Shown here one piece after another: positions 48,855 to 56,521 of a stretch of DNA of 64,000 bases. This DNA comes from Citricoccus sp. CH26A (GTDB taxonomy: Bacteria > Actinomycetota > Actinomycetes > Actinomycetales > Micrococcaceae). The DNA is taken from positions 186,001 through 250,000 of the forward strand of contig NZ_AFXQ01000002.1 in NCBI RefSeq assembly GCF_000224415.1, read 5' to 3'. A program made the position numbers and the translations under genes. The notes under the pieces were generated by a model. That model saw nothing but the letters and a program-made list of their open reading frames with translations. It was not told the DNA's origin and ran no database searches. Every line of letters starts with the position of its first letter. Within the stretch, counting starts at the first letter, position 1.

Positions 48855-49143
48855 ACCTCCCCAGCCTTGCCTTGGCGTGGAGTTCCGCGTGATTCTGGGG
48901 TTTTGATGCGGCGGGATGAGTGAGAATCGGGACAGTTGTGGGCAAAGTGTGGGCACGACGCTCGCGTCCTTCATAAGCCTCTTGAACGGTGCGTACGGAT
49001 TCTCCCGAACGACCTGCCACTCTAAGTCCGACGGACCGCACGTGGTGGAAGCCCGGAGAGGGGCCGAACTCGGGTGCAATTTCCCCGCCTGGCAGCCGCT
49101 TCCATCGCTGTGGCCGGCCGGTTGATGGGTGGCATTGCCGTTG
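48855..49143. other. Left flank of the island without a gene
   Basis: About 290 bp. Apart from the arm-type repeat at 48936-48955 I see no gene; the sequence is noticeably less GC-rich than the chromosome on either side. Confidence 0.4.
48936..48955. repeat. Putative recombinase arm-type site, copy 1
   Basis: A 20-bp sequence matching 51580-51599 with one difference; each contains two TGTGGGCA octamers in tandem 11 bp apart. It is ~80 bp inside the left attachment core. Confidence 0.6.
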
Positions 49144-50448
49144 CTACCGCTCCAGTTGGTTGTAGCGAGAGAGGAACGCGGCGACCTCGGCCCGGGTGAT
49201 GGCCTTGCCCGGCTTGAACGATCCGTCTGCGTAGCCGGCGGTGATGCCGGTGGTGTCCACCCAAGTGATAGCCGCCCAGTTCGAGCCACCGACGTTCACG
49301 TCCGTGAACGGGCTGCGCCGGGGTGCCTCAAAGGTCTTCGGTTGGTCCAGCCGGTACAGGAACGCGGCGAACTCGGCACGAGTCACCGGCCGGTTGGGCC
49401 GGAAGGTCCCGTCCGGGTAGCCCACCGAGATTCCCTCGTCGGCGAACCAGGCCACCGCGTCCCTGAAGGCCCCGCCGCGCACATCCGTGAAGGGGTCCTT
49501 GGTCGCGGTGGCGGACTGGTTAGTCAACCGATACAGGAACTGGGTGGTCTGGGCGCGGGTGACGTTCTTGCTCTTCTTGAACATCCCATCGGCGTAGCCC
49601 ACGGAGATGCCCGCGGTGGCCATCCACTGGACCGGGGCATAGAACCCGGACCCGACAGGATTGTCCCAGAAGGACACCCCGTCCGGCTCCGCGGTGCCCG
49701 TCACTGCGACCCGCGCGTCCACGCTGTAGTCGTCCGGGCCGGTGCCTTCAAGGATTACCGAGTGATCACCCGGAGCCTTCGGGGTGAACCTGGTGCCCCC
49801 ACCGGTGGTGGAGACCCGCCCCATGCAGTCACTGGCGGAGTCCGACCAGGCATAACATCGTGCCGCGACCGCGGATTGGCCCGAGGCGTCCCGCATCGGC
49901 GGCACCACCACGGGTTCGCCGACCTCGGTGGTAAACCGCAGATCCTGGCTGTAGAGCCGCAGCCCCTCTTCGTCGAACTGGTCCAGCATTCCGGCCAAAG
50001 CAGAAGCATCGGTAATGCGGTTCAACGACAGATCGAGCGACCGGAGGTGGGTGAGGCCGAGCACGGCCGACACCTCGGCGATCTCGTTCCCGTACAGATT
50101 CAACTCTTGGAGCCCGGTGAGCCCGGCCAGGGGGGTGAGGTCGCTGATGCCGTTGTGTCGCAGACTGATCCGGGTGGCCCCGGTGAGGTATTCGGCCCCG
50201 GACAAATCCTTAATGCGGTAATGACGCGCCCTGGGGTGGTCGTTGCACTCCAGTTCCTGAATGGACGCCAGCTCCGTCTTAACCACAGGGGTGTCGGCGG
50301 GGCGGCCGAGATGGTCGTTCAGGCACGCGCGGAAGCCATCGTCGGGGACACGTACCTCGGTGGCGTCCGCGGCTGGGATCGTGGGGGCGACCACCAGAGC
50401 CACCGCGGCGCCAACGGACAGTGCCCTGGCCCACCATGTGTTCTTCAT
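49144..50448 (-). CDS. Secreted leucine-rich-repeat protein with three S-layer homology domains
   Basis: 434 residues. A signal peptide (basic KNTWWAR, hydrophobic core, AADA cleavage region) is followed by three to four internalin-like LRRs of ~22 residues at ~85-155 (LTGATRISLRHNGISDLTPL, LTGLQELNLYGNEI, LTHLRSLDLSLNRI). A beta-rich Ig-like segment (~160-250) comes next. Three SLH modules follow from ~257 to the end, each with a GISVGYADG/YPDG-like turn and TRAxxxxFLYRL helix. SLH modules bind cell-wall polymers, so this is a wall-attached adhesion-type protein. It is the only intact cargo of the island. No clear ribosome site precedes the ATG. Confidence 0.85.
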   Translation of the reverse strand: MKNTWWARALSVGAAVALVVAPTIPAADATEVRVPDDGFRACLNDHLGRPADTPVVKTELASIQELECNDHPRARHYRIKDLSGAEYLTGATRISLRHNGISDLTPLAGLTGLQELNLYGNEIAEVSAVLGLTHLRSLDLSLNRITDASALAGMLDQFDEEGLRLYSQDLRFTTEVGEPVVVPPMRDASGQSAVAARCYAWSDSASDCMGRVSTTGGGTRFTPKAPGDHSVILEGTGPDDYSVDARVAVTGTAEPDGVSFWDNPVGSGFYAPVQWMATAGISVGYADGMFKKSKNVTRAQTTQFLYRLTNQSATATKDPFTDVRGGAFRDAVAWFADEGISVGYPDGTFRPNRPVTRAEFAAFLYRLDQPKTFEAPRRSPFTDVNVGGSNWAAITWVDTTGITAGYADGSFKPGKAITRAEVAAFLSRYNQLER

Positions 50449-50756
50449 CGAGACGGTTTCACTTTCCGAGGACGGCCCATGGGATGAGAATCAACCTAGC
50501 CCGACGGCGCACTGGGCGACCGGCTTCGTCCGCCGAACAAGTGGAAATGGGGTGTAGCTCAAGGAGAAACAAGGTTGGGTCCGATCCGCTCACCCCCGGC
50601 CCCCAGCTCATTCTTCAAGGGGTCCCGGGCTGCAACGGGGATGACAGACCTTTGGGCTGCGCAGCAAGAAAGGCCGTACCTACGGGCTCATCGCCCCGTC
50701 CCAGCGCCGGAACCGAACGCACTCATTCCTTGGCATGGTCAGCGGCCCCGGTATGA
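50449..50756. other. Island segment between the surface-protein gene and the recombinase remnant
   Basis: About 300 bp with no convincing gene. It must hold the surface-protein promoter and the site where the recombinase N-terminus should be. I could not find the missing N-terminal domain in any frame here. Confidence 0.35.
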
Positions 50757-51608
50757 GGCCGAGCAGACAGGCTCCACGGACGCCACCACGGGACTGCTGC
50801 ACCGAAGACGGCGGTCCAACAGTGGGTCGCAGATCTAAGCGGTGAGCGCGGGGCTACGACGGTGATCCGGGCGTAAGGCGTGCTGGCCTCGATCCTGGAT
50901 GACGCGGTGGACGATCGGCGGCTGCTGTCGAACCCCGTTCGCGGGGTGAAGCTGCCCCGAAGGGGCAAGAAGGCGCACGTATACCTGTCCCACCGGCAAG
51001 TGCATGACATCGCGGAGACCTCGAAGCACCCCGTTCTGGTCCTCACGCTGGCCTACTGCGGTCTGCGGTGGGGTGAGGCTGCAGGCCTGCAGGTGAAGCA
51101 CTTGGACATGCTGCGGCGCCGAATTTTGGTGGAGCGGAACGCCGTCGAGGTCGGCGGGGTATTTGAGGTCGGCACACCGAAGGGCCACAAGCAGCGGTCT
51201 GTGCCGTTCCCTCGATTCCTGGCCGAGCATCTGGCGAAGCAGTGCGAGAGCAAGAACCCGGATGACTTGGTGTCCCCGGGGCACAACGGCCAGTTCCTGC
51301 GGCAGTCTCGCGTCCGCGGCGGAGCGGACGCGGAGACTCAAGCCCGGGACTCTTGGTTTGCAGCCGCTCTACAGGATGCCAGGGCGCCACGGGTCACGCC
51401 GCACGATCTGCGGCACACGGCAGCGTCGTTCGCCGTATCGGCCGGAGCTAACGTCAAGGCGGTACAGCGGATGCTCGGGCACAGCTCTGGGGCCATGACC
51501 TTGGACATCTACGCGGACCTGTTCGATGACGACTTGAATGCCGTCGCTGACCGACTCGATGAGGTGGTCTCGGCGCAGATTGTGGGCAAAATGTGGGCAA
51601 ACGACTGA
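50757..51608 (+). pseudogene. Tyrosine recombinase/integrase, interrupted by an in-frame stop and lacking its N-terminus
   Basis: From 50790 the frame encodes the end of a core-binding domain (TAVQQWVADLSGERGATTVIRA). It then hits TAA at 50874-50876 and resumes in the same frame with GVLASILDDAVDDRRLLSNP. TAA replaces what would be a Tyr codon (RA-Y-GVLAS) in relatives. The catalytic domain (51000-51600) is intact: Arg in LAYCGLRWGE, His-x-x-Arg in TPHDLRHTAA, His in MLGHSS, Tyr in TLDIYADLF. A restart at GTG 50880 would give 242 residues without most of the DNA-core-binding domain. Confidence 0.85.
51580..51599. repeat. Putative recombinase arm-type site, copy 2
   Basis: Matches 48936-48955 with one difference. 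It lies in the last codons of the recombinase, 72 bp from the right attachment core. Confidence 0.6.
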
Positions 51609-51621
51609 TCTGAGATCCGAC

Positions 51622-51665
51622 GAAGGCCGCTACTCCCCCGGAATCGCAGGGAAGTTGCGGCCTTC
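51622..51665. terminator. Hairpin between the recombinase and the tRNA gene
   Basis: GAAGGCCGC and GCGGCCTTC form a perfect 9-bp stem with a 26-nt loop. It would serve as terminator for both the recombinase and the convergent tRNA transcript. Confidence 0.5.
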
Positions 51666-51670
51666 CAACA

Positions 51671-51693
51671 TGGTGCCCCCGGTGGGACTCGAA
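51671..51693. repeat. attachment-site core repeat, tRNA-proximal copy
   Basis: The last 23 bases of the tRNA gene (CCA end through part of the T-arm), identical to 48832-48854. Confidence 0.85.
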
Positions 51694-51747
51694 CCCACAA
51701 CACAGCGATTTTAAGTCGCTCGCCTCTGCCAATTGGGCCACGGGGGC
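51671..51747 (-). tRNA. tRNA with UAA anticodon (leucine codon UUA), class I shape
   Basis: 77 nt including an encoded CCA. Acceptor stem GCCCCCG/CGGGGGC with discriminator A; T-arm GTGGG-TTCGAGT-CCCAC; anticodon stem AGCGA/TCGCT around the loop CTTAAAA, giving anticodon UAA. The variable region is only about 5 nt (GTGTT), whereas leucine tRNAs are class II with a long variable arm. It is the integration site of the neighbouring island; integration preserved a full 3' end. Confidence 0.85.
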
Positions 51748-51753
51748 GGACGG

Positions 51754-51790
51754 CCGCGGCCCGGAACCCCTCAAGGGTACCGGGCCGCGG
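51754..51790. terminator. Terminator between ndh and the tRNA gene
   Basis: An 11-bp perfect stem (51754-51764 / 51780-51790) with a 15-nt loop lies downstream of the ndh stop on the minus strand and just upstream of the tRNA. Confidence 0.6.
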
Positions 51791-51866
51791 CGCGTGATCG
51801 GTGCGCCTGACCCCGCGGACCACGTCCCCAGGCGGTGCACCGCGGGAGCGCGAGGCTCCCGGAGGG

Positions 51867-53294
51867 TCAGGCGTTCTCGTACTGCTCGGCGTGGCCGATG
51901 GCCTTGCGGCCCGAGAACCGGCCCGGCTTCAGTTCGCCGCCGGCGGCCTCGAGGAAGGCGTTGTGCGGGGTCTCGAGCTCCTCGATCGCGGTGGTGTCCC
52001 GGCCGAAGATCGCGTTCAGGGCCCAGTTGGTGATCACGCGGGCCTTGCGCTCGTAGGTGGGCATGGCCATGCCGTGGTAGCCGCGGTGGGCCAACCAGGC
52101 CGGGATGCCCGAGATCTTCAGGCCCATCGGGTTGCCGACGCCCTTGCCGACGCCGAGGCCCGCGACAGCACCCAGGGACTTGTGGACGTACTCCTCCACG
52201 GCGCCCTCGCCGAAGCGGACGGCCAGCAGGTTGGCGGCGAGGCGACGGGCCTGGCGCACCGCGTGCTGGGCGTTGGGGACGCAGTGGCCGCCCGGGCCGT
52301 CACCGGTCAGGTCCGGCACGGCGGCCACGTCGCCACAGCTCCAGGCGCCCTCGAGGACGCCGTCCTCGCCGTCCTTGACCTGCAGGGTCGGGGTGACCTC
52401 GATCCGGCCCCGCGGCTCCACCGGGAAGTCGGTCTGCTTGGCCACGGCGTTGGCGGCCACACCCGCGGTCCAGACCAGGGTGTCGGCCTCGAACGAGCCG
52501 GCGTCGGACTTGTCCTGCATGTTGATCAGCTTCAGCACGCCGCCCTCGGCGCCGGACAGCGAGGTGTTCAGCAGCACCTCGATGCCGCGGGACTTCAGGT
52601 GCTCGACGACGCCGACGGCCTGGTCCTCGCCGACCTCCGGCATGATCTTGCCCATGGCCTCGACCAGGACGATGCGCGCGTCGGACTGGGCCAGGCGCGG
52701 GTTCTTGCGGATGGCGGCCCGGATCAGGTCCTCCATCTCGGAGATGGTCTCGACGCCGTTGAAGCCACCGCCGACCACCACGAAGGTCAGGGCGCGCGAG
52801 CGTGCCGCGGCGTCGGTCATGGTGGAGGCGACCTCGATCCGGTCCAGGATCTGGTTGCGCAGGGCCAGCGCCTCCTGGACGGTCTTCATGCCGATCCCGG
52901 CCTCGGCCAGGCCCGGGATCGGGAAGGTGCGGGTGGTGGCACCGGCGGTCATGACCACGTCCTGGTACGGGACCTCGAACTCGGCGCCGTCCGGGGTCTG
53001 GACGGTGGCGGTCTTGCGGGCGTGCTCGACCTTGACGACCTTGCCCTGGACGACCTCGGTGTGCTTCAGGTGGGTGCGGTGGTCCACGATGATGTGGCGG
53101 GCCTCGATGTGGCCGCCGACGACCTCCGGGAGGAACGGCTGGTAGGTCATGTACGGGAGCGGGTCGACGAGGGTGACGACGCCGCCACGCTCCTTGACCT
53201 TCTTCTCCAGGTTCTTGGCGACGTAGAGGCCGGCGTAACCGCCGCCGACGATCAGGACACGGGGCTTCGGAGACAGCTGCGGGGTAATAGCCAT
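51867..53294 (-). CDS. ndh: Type II NADH:quinone oxidoreductase
   Basis: 475-residue FAD enzyme passing electrons from NADH to menaquinone without proton pumping, at the cytoplasmic membrane surface. FAD fold PRVLIVGGGYAGLYVAKNL near residue 12, NAD fold FVVVGGGFNGVETISEM near residue 165, and WSCGDVAAVPDL near residue 310. The C-terminal region includes the amphipathic membrane-binding segment. TATGGT lies 7 nt upstream of the ATG, near-leaderless. Confidence 0.9.
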   Translation of the reverse strand: MAITPQLSPKPRVLIVGGGYAGLYVAKNLEKKVKERGGVVTLVDPLPYMTYQPFLPEVVGGHIEARHIIVDHRTHLKHTEVVQGKVVKVEHARKTATVQTPDGAEFEVPYQDVVMTAGATTRTFPIPGLAEAGIGMKTVQEALALRNQILDRIEVASTMTDAAARSRALTFVVVGGGFNGVETISEMEDLIRAAIRKNPRLAQSDARIVLVEAMGKIMPEVGEDQAVGVVEHLKSRGIEVLLNTSLSGAEGGVLKLINMQDKSDAGSFEADTLVWTAGVAANAVAKQTDFPVEPRGRIEVTPTLQVKDGEDGVLEGAWSCGDVAAVPDLTGDGPGGHCVPNAQHAVRQARRLAANLLAVRFGEGAVEEYVHKSLGAVAGLGVGKGVGNPMGLKISGIPAWLAHRGYHGMAMPTYERKARVITNWALNAIFGRDTTAIEELETPHNAFLEAAGGELKPGRFSGRKAIGHAEQYENA

Positions 53295-53352
53295 GGGCTA
53301 CACCATAAACCCGCGACCGTCACTTCGTGAAACTTCTCACAAAGTCACAATG

Positions 53353-54765
53353 TCAGCGCCCACGCCGCCGCAACGCCAGTGCAACGCCGGTGCCGAGCAG
53401 GGCCACGACGGCCAGCCCGGTCCCCAGCACGAGGGCCGGTTGCAGGCCCGGGACAGGATCGGTGGGCGGGGCGGCCCGGGGCAGCGCGGTCGCCGCCGGC
53501 GCGGGGGTCGTCGCCGGTGCGCTCGGGGACGCCGCGGGGGTTCCGGCCGGTGCGGCGGCGGGACTCTCGGCCCGGCGATGCACCCGGATCCAGTCGGCGA
53601 TCGTGTTCATGGGGTTGCGGTCCACCCGGTCCACCTCGGCGGTGACGGCGGCCGCGGCGTCGATGACCCCGTGGCCGTAGACGGGATCCTCACCGGGGAC
53701 GCCGGCGTCCCGGGCGGTGGTGAGGATCCGGTGGATGACCTGATGGGCGGGCATCTCGGGATGGGCGGACCGGACGAGGGCGGCGAGGCCCGCCACCAGC
53801 GGTGCGGCGCCGCTGGTCCCCTGCCACTGCTGGTGGCCGCCCCCGGGGACGGCACCGACGAGGGGGTGGGCGGGTGCCGCGACGCCGATGGAGATCCCCT
53901 CGGTGGAGGCGTCCCAGCTGGCCGTGCCGTCGGCGTTTAGCCCGGCGACGGTCAGCACCCCCGGGATGGTGGCGGGCGCGCCGGCCGTCGTGGCGCCGGA
54001 GGCGCGGTTGCCCGCTGCGGCGACGATCACGACGTCGTTCTCCTCCGCGTGCAGGAAGGCCCGGTCCCAGCTCACCGGCCAGTCCTGGCGGTTGGAGCCC
54101 AGGGACATGTTGATGACGTCCGCGCCGTTGTCGACGGCCCAGGTGACGGCCTCGGCGATCTGGTCCTCGGGGCTCGGCCCGTCCGGGTTGTCATCCCCCA
54201 GGTGCACCGAGACGGACAGCAGCCTCGCCTCCGGCGCCACCCCGATGACACCGTCCGGTCCGGGTTCCGCACCGGTGGCCTCGACGACGGGCGCGGCCGA
54301 GGACGCGGACGGCGGCGAGGAGGCCGACGGGGAGGCCGCCGCGGATTCCGTGGCGGCGGGGCCCGACGGCCCGGGGGCGGGACGGTCCCCACCGTGGTGT
54401 CCGTGCCCGGCGAGCACGGAGGCCACGAGCGTCCCGTGCTCGGGCACCGGTCCCACCGGCGTGGTGCCCTCGACGCCGCCGGCACCGGAGACGTCGGTAC
54501 CACCGGCCACCTGACCGGTCAGGTCGGGGTGGGCGGCGTCGATCCCGGTGTCGATGACGGCCACGGTGACGCCCTCGCCGCGGGTGCGGTCCCAGGCCCG
54601 CCGGAATCCGTACTCCTCCAGCCAGTACTGTCCCTCGCGCCACTCGTCCGCGGCCGCGGGCGGCGGTGCCGGGGAGACCGGCGAGACGGGTGAGACCGGG
54701 GAGAGCAGGGTGAGCCCGACGACCAGGACCGCCGAGAACACCCGCCGGGCCGGACCCGCCCTCAC
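53353..54765 (-). CDS. Mycosin-like subtilisin-family (S8) serine protease, membrane-anchored
   Basis: 470 residues with signal peptide, then a subtilase domain: Asp72 in VIDTGID, His110 in EHGTLVAS, Ser318 in GTSGAAPLVAG, and Asn in AAAGN. A Pro/Ala/Ser-rich insert of ~40 residues lies between His and the next strand. After a Pro/Ala linker a single C-terminal helix (ALVLGTGLAVVALLGTGVALAL) and RRRGR anchor it, the MycP layout. No type VII secretion genes are visible here. The GTG start overlaps the ppx stop (GTGA). Confidence 0.87.
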   Translation of the reverse strand: MRAGPARRVFSAVLVVGLTLLSPVSPVSPVSPAPPPAAADEWREGQYWLEEYGFRRAWDRTRGEGVTVAVIDTGIDAAHPDLTGQVAGGTDVSGAGGVEGTTPVGPVPEHGTLVASVLAGHGHHGGDRPAPGPSGPAATESAAASPSASSPPSASSAAPVVEATGAEPGPDGVIGVAPEARLLSVSVHLGDDNPDGPSPEDQIAEAVTWAVDNGADVINMSLGSNRQDWPVSWDRAFLHAEENDVVIVAAAGNRASGATTAGAPATIPGVLTVAGLNADGTASWDASTEGISIGVAAPAHPLVGAVPGGGHQQWQGTSGAAPLVAGLAALVRSAHPEMPAHQVIHRILTTARDAGVPGEDPVYGHGVIDAAAAVTAEVDRVDRNPMNTIADWIRVHRRAESPAAAPAGTPAASPSAPATTPAPAATALPRAAPPTDPVPGLQPALVLGTGLAVVALLGTGVALALRRRGR

Positions 54766-56465
54766 GCGAGCTGGGACAGGGCGATCCCGTCCAGGATGTC
54801 GTGCTCGGAGGTGATCGCCGAGGTCACCGCTCCCCCGGTCGCCCGCTCCACGCGTCGCAGCACGGTGGACCAGATCAGGGCCCCGGCGCCGATCACGTCC
54901 ACGCGACCGGGATGCATGTAGGGCAGCGCGGCCCGTTCGGAGCGGCTGGCCGCCAGCAGCTGCGCGGAGATGCGGGTGGTCGTGCCCAGGTCCAGCCGGG
55001 TGCCGTGGATCGCCGCGGGATCGTACTCGGTCAGGCCCAGGGCGGCGGCCGTGACCGTGGTGATGGTCCCGGCCACCCCGACGACGGCGGCGGCCCGCCC
55101 GAGCGGGACGGCGGCCTCGACCTCGTCGAGCACCGCGTCGATGTCCGCGGTGGCCGCGGAGATCTCCCCGGGCGTCGGCGGGTCACCGTGCAGGTGGCGT
55201 TCGGTGAACCGCACGCAGCCCATCGGGACGCTGACCGCCTCGAGGACCTGCGGCCCCTGGGGGCCGTCGAGCGTGCCGAGGACGAATTCGGTGGACCCGC
55301 CACCGAGGTCCACCACGAGCACCGTGCGGTCGCGGCCGTCCGCCGCGGGCGTGCCGGTGCCGGCCAGGGAGTCGGGGTCCAGGACCGAGGCGGCTCCGGC
55401 GAAGGACAGCGCCGCCTCCTCGTCCCCGGAGATGACCTCGGGCTCCACGCCCAGTCGCTCGCGGATGCCCGCCGTGAACACCTCGGCGTTGCGGGCGTCC
55501 CGGCTCGCCGAGGTGGCCACGAAGCGCACGGACTCCGCGCCCAGTCGGCGCAGGATGCGCGCGTAGTCCTCGGCGGCGGCGAAGGTGCGCTCCAGGGCGG
55601 CCTCGGACAACCTCCCGGTGGCGTCCACGCCCTCGCCCAGCCGCACGACGCGCATCTCCCGGTGCAGGTCCACCAGCCGCACGGTCCCGTCACCACCGGT
55701 GCCCCCCGTGGGTCCCCCGGCCGCGCCACCCGTGGGCCCCTCGACCCGGGCCACGAGCAACCGGATGGAGTTGGTGCCGCAGTCGACGGCACCCACCACG
55801 CGGCCGGTCGGGGCGTCCCGCGGCGGGGCCTCGGCGGTCGGGGCCCCGGTCTCGGTCATCACGGGGTTACGCTCTCCGGCCAGGCGCCGCACGTGGCGGC
55901 TGAGGTCCCGGCTGGGCACGGGCGCCTCCGGGTCCCAGGCGCCGGCGCACCAGCACCGGTCGGTGGTCCAGTCCTCGCGGATGGCCTCCAGGGCCTCGTC
56001 TCCCAGCGGGTTGACGCCCGGCCCGGCGGCGAGGGAGTGGCCCACCAGCACGTGCAGGCACTTCACGCGGTCCGGCATGCCGCCGGCCGAGATCCCGCGG
56101 ATCTCCGGGACGCCGTCCGTGCCGGCCACCGCCCCGACCCGGTCACGCTCCAGGAGGTAGGCCTCGTGCGCGGCACGGTAGCGCGCGGCCAGCTCCGGGT
56201 CCTGCTGCAGACGCTCGGTCATCTCCGCCATGACCCCCGCGGCCTCCAGGCGGGAGACGGCGGCGGTCAGCACGGGGTGGGTCAGGTAGAAGGTCGTGGG
56301 GAAGGGGATGCCGTTGGACAGCCGCGGGGCGGTGGTGGCCACGAGCGGGTTGCCGCACACGCAGCGCGCCCCGATCTCGACGACGTCGCGGGCCGGGCGC
56401 CCCAGTTGCAGGCTGATGGTGTCCAGGTCCTGCGACGTGGGCGTGCGGTCCAGGTCCTGATTCAC
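54762..56465 (-). CDS. DUF501-Ppx/GppA fusion protein (exopolyphosphatase domain)
   Basis: 567 residues in one open frame. Residues ~10-190 are a DUF501 domain (LGRPARDVVEIGARCVCGNPLVA, FPTTFYLTHP, KCLHVLVGHSLAAGPGVNPLGDEAL). From ~222 a Ppx/GppA phosphatase follows (VGAVDCGTNSIRLLVARV, DLGGGSTEFVLG, GVAGTITTVTAAALGL), which degrades polyphosphate or pppGpp. In other actinobacteria these are two adjacent genes (Rv1025, Rv1026). An internal ATG at 55859 could start a separate Ppx but lacks a well-spaced ribosome site. DUF501's function is unknown. Confidence 0.85.
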   Translation of the reverse strand: MNQDLDRTPTSQDLDTISLQLGRPARDVVEIGARCVCGNPLVATTAPRLSNGIPFPTTFYLTHPVLTAAVSRLEAAGVMAEMTERLQQDPELAARYRAAHEAYLLERDRVGAVAGTDGVPEIRGISAGGMPDRVKCLHVLVGHSLAAGPGVNPLGDEALEAIREDWTTDRCWCAGAWDPEAPVPSRDLSRHVRRLAGERNPVMTETGAPTAEAPPRDAPTGRVVGAVDCGTNSIRLLVARVEGPTGGAAGGPTGGTGGDGTVRLVDLHREMRVVRLGEGVDATGRLSEAALERTFAAAEDYARILRRLGAESVRFVATSASRDARNAEVFTAGIRERLGVEPEVISGDEEAALSFAGAASVLDPDSLAGTGTPAADGRDRTVLVVDLGGGSTEFVLGTLDGPQGPQVLEAVSVPMGCVRFTERHLHGDPPTPGEISAATADIDAVLDEVEAAVPLGRAAAVVGVAGTITTVTAAALGLTEYDPAAIHGTRLDLGTTTRISAQLLAASRSERAALPYMHPGRVDVIGAGALIWSTVLRRVERATGGAVTSAITSEHDILDGIALSQLA

Positions 56466-56521
56466 GAATCCTCCGGGGCTGACGACGGGTACGGACGGGT
56501 ACGGCGGCGGATCAGCCTATC

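Larger units (their letters stand above)
48832..51693. mobile_element. 2.8-kb integrated element at a tRNA gene (degenerate genomic island)
   Basis: Bounded by 23-bp direct repeats of a tRNA 3' end, with a tyrosine recombinase gene directly next to the intact tRNA and pointing at it, as is usual for tRNA-integrating elements. Contents: one surface-protein gene on the minus strand, the broken recombinase on the plus strand, and arm-type repeats 80-105 bp inside each end. Codon choice here is visibly richer in A/T third positions than in the flanking chromosome. Confidence 0.82.

Noticed and set aside
50421-50838. Short open frames inside the island upstream of the recombinase as new genes
   Set aside because: No ribosome sites, no conserved segments; they do not restore the missing recombinase N-terminus either.
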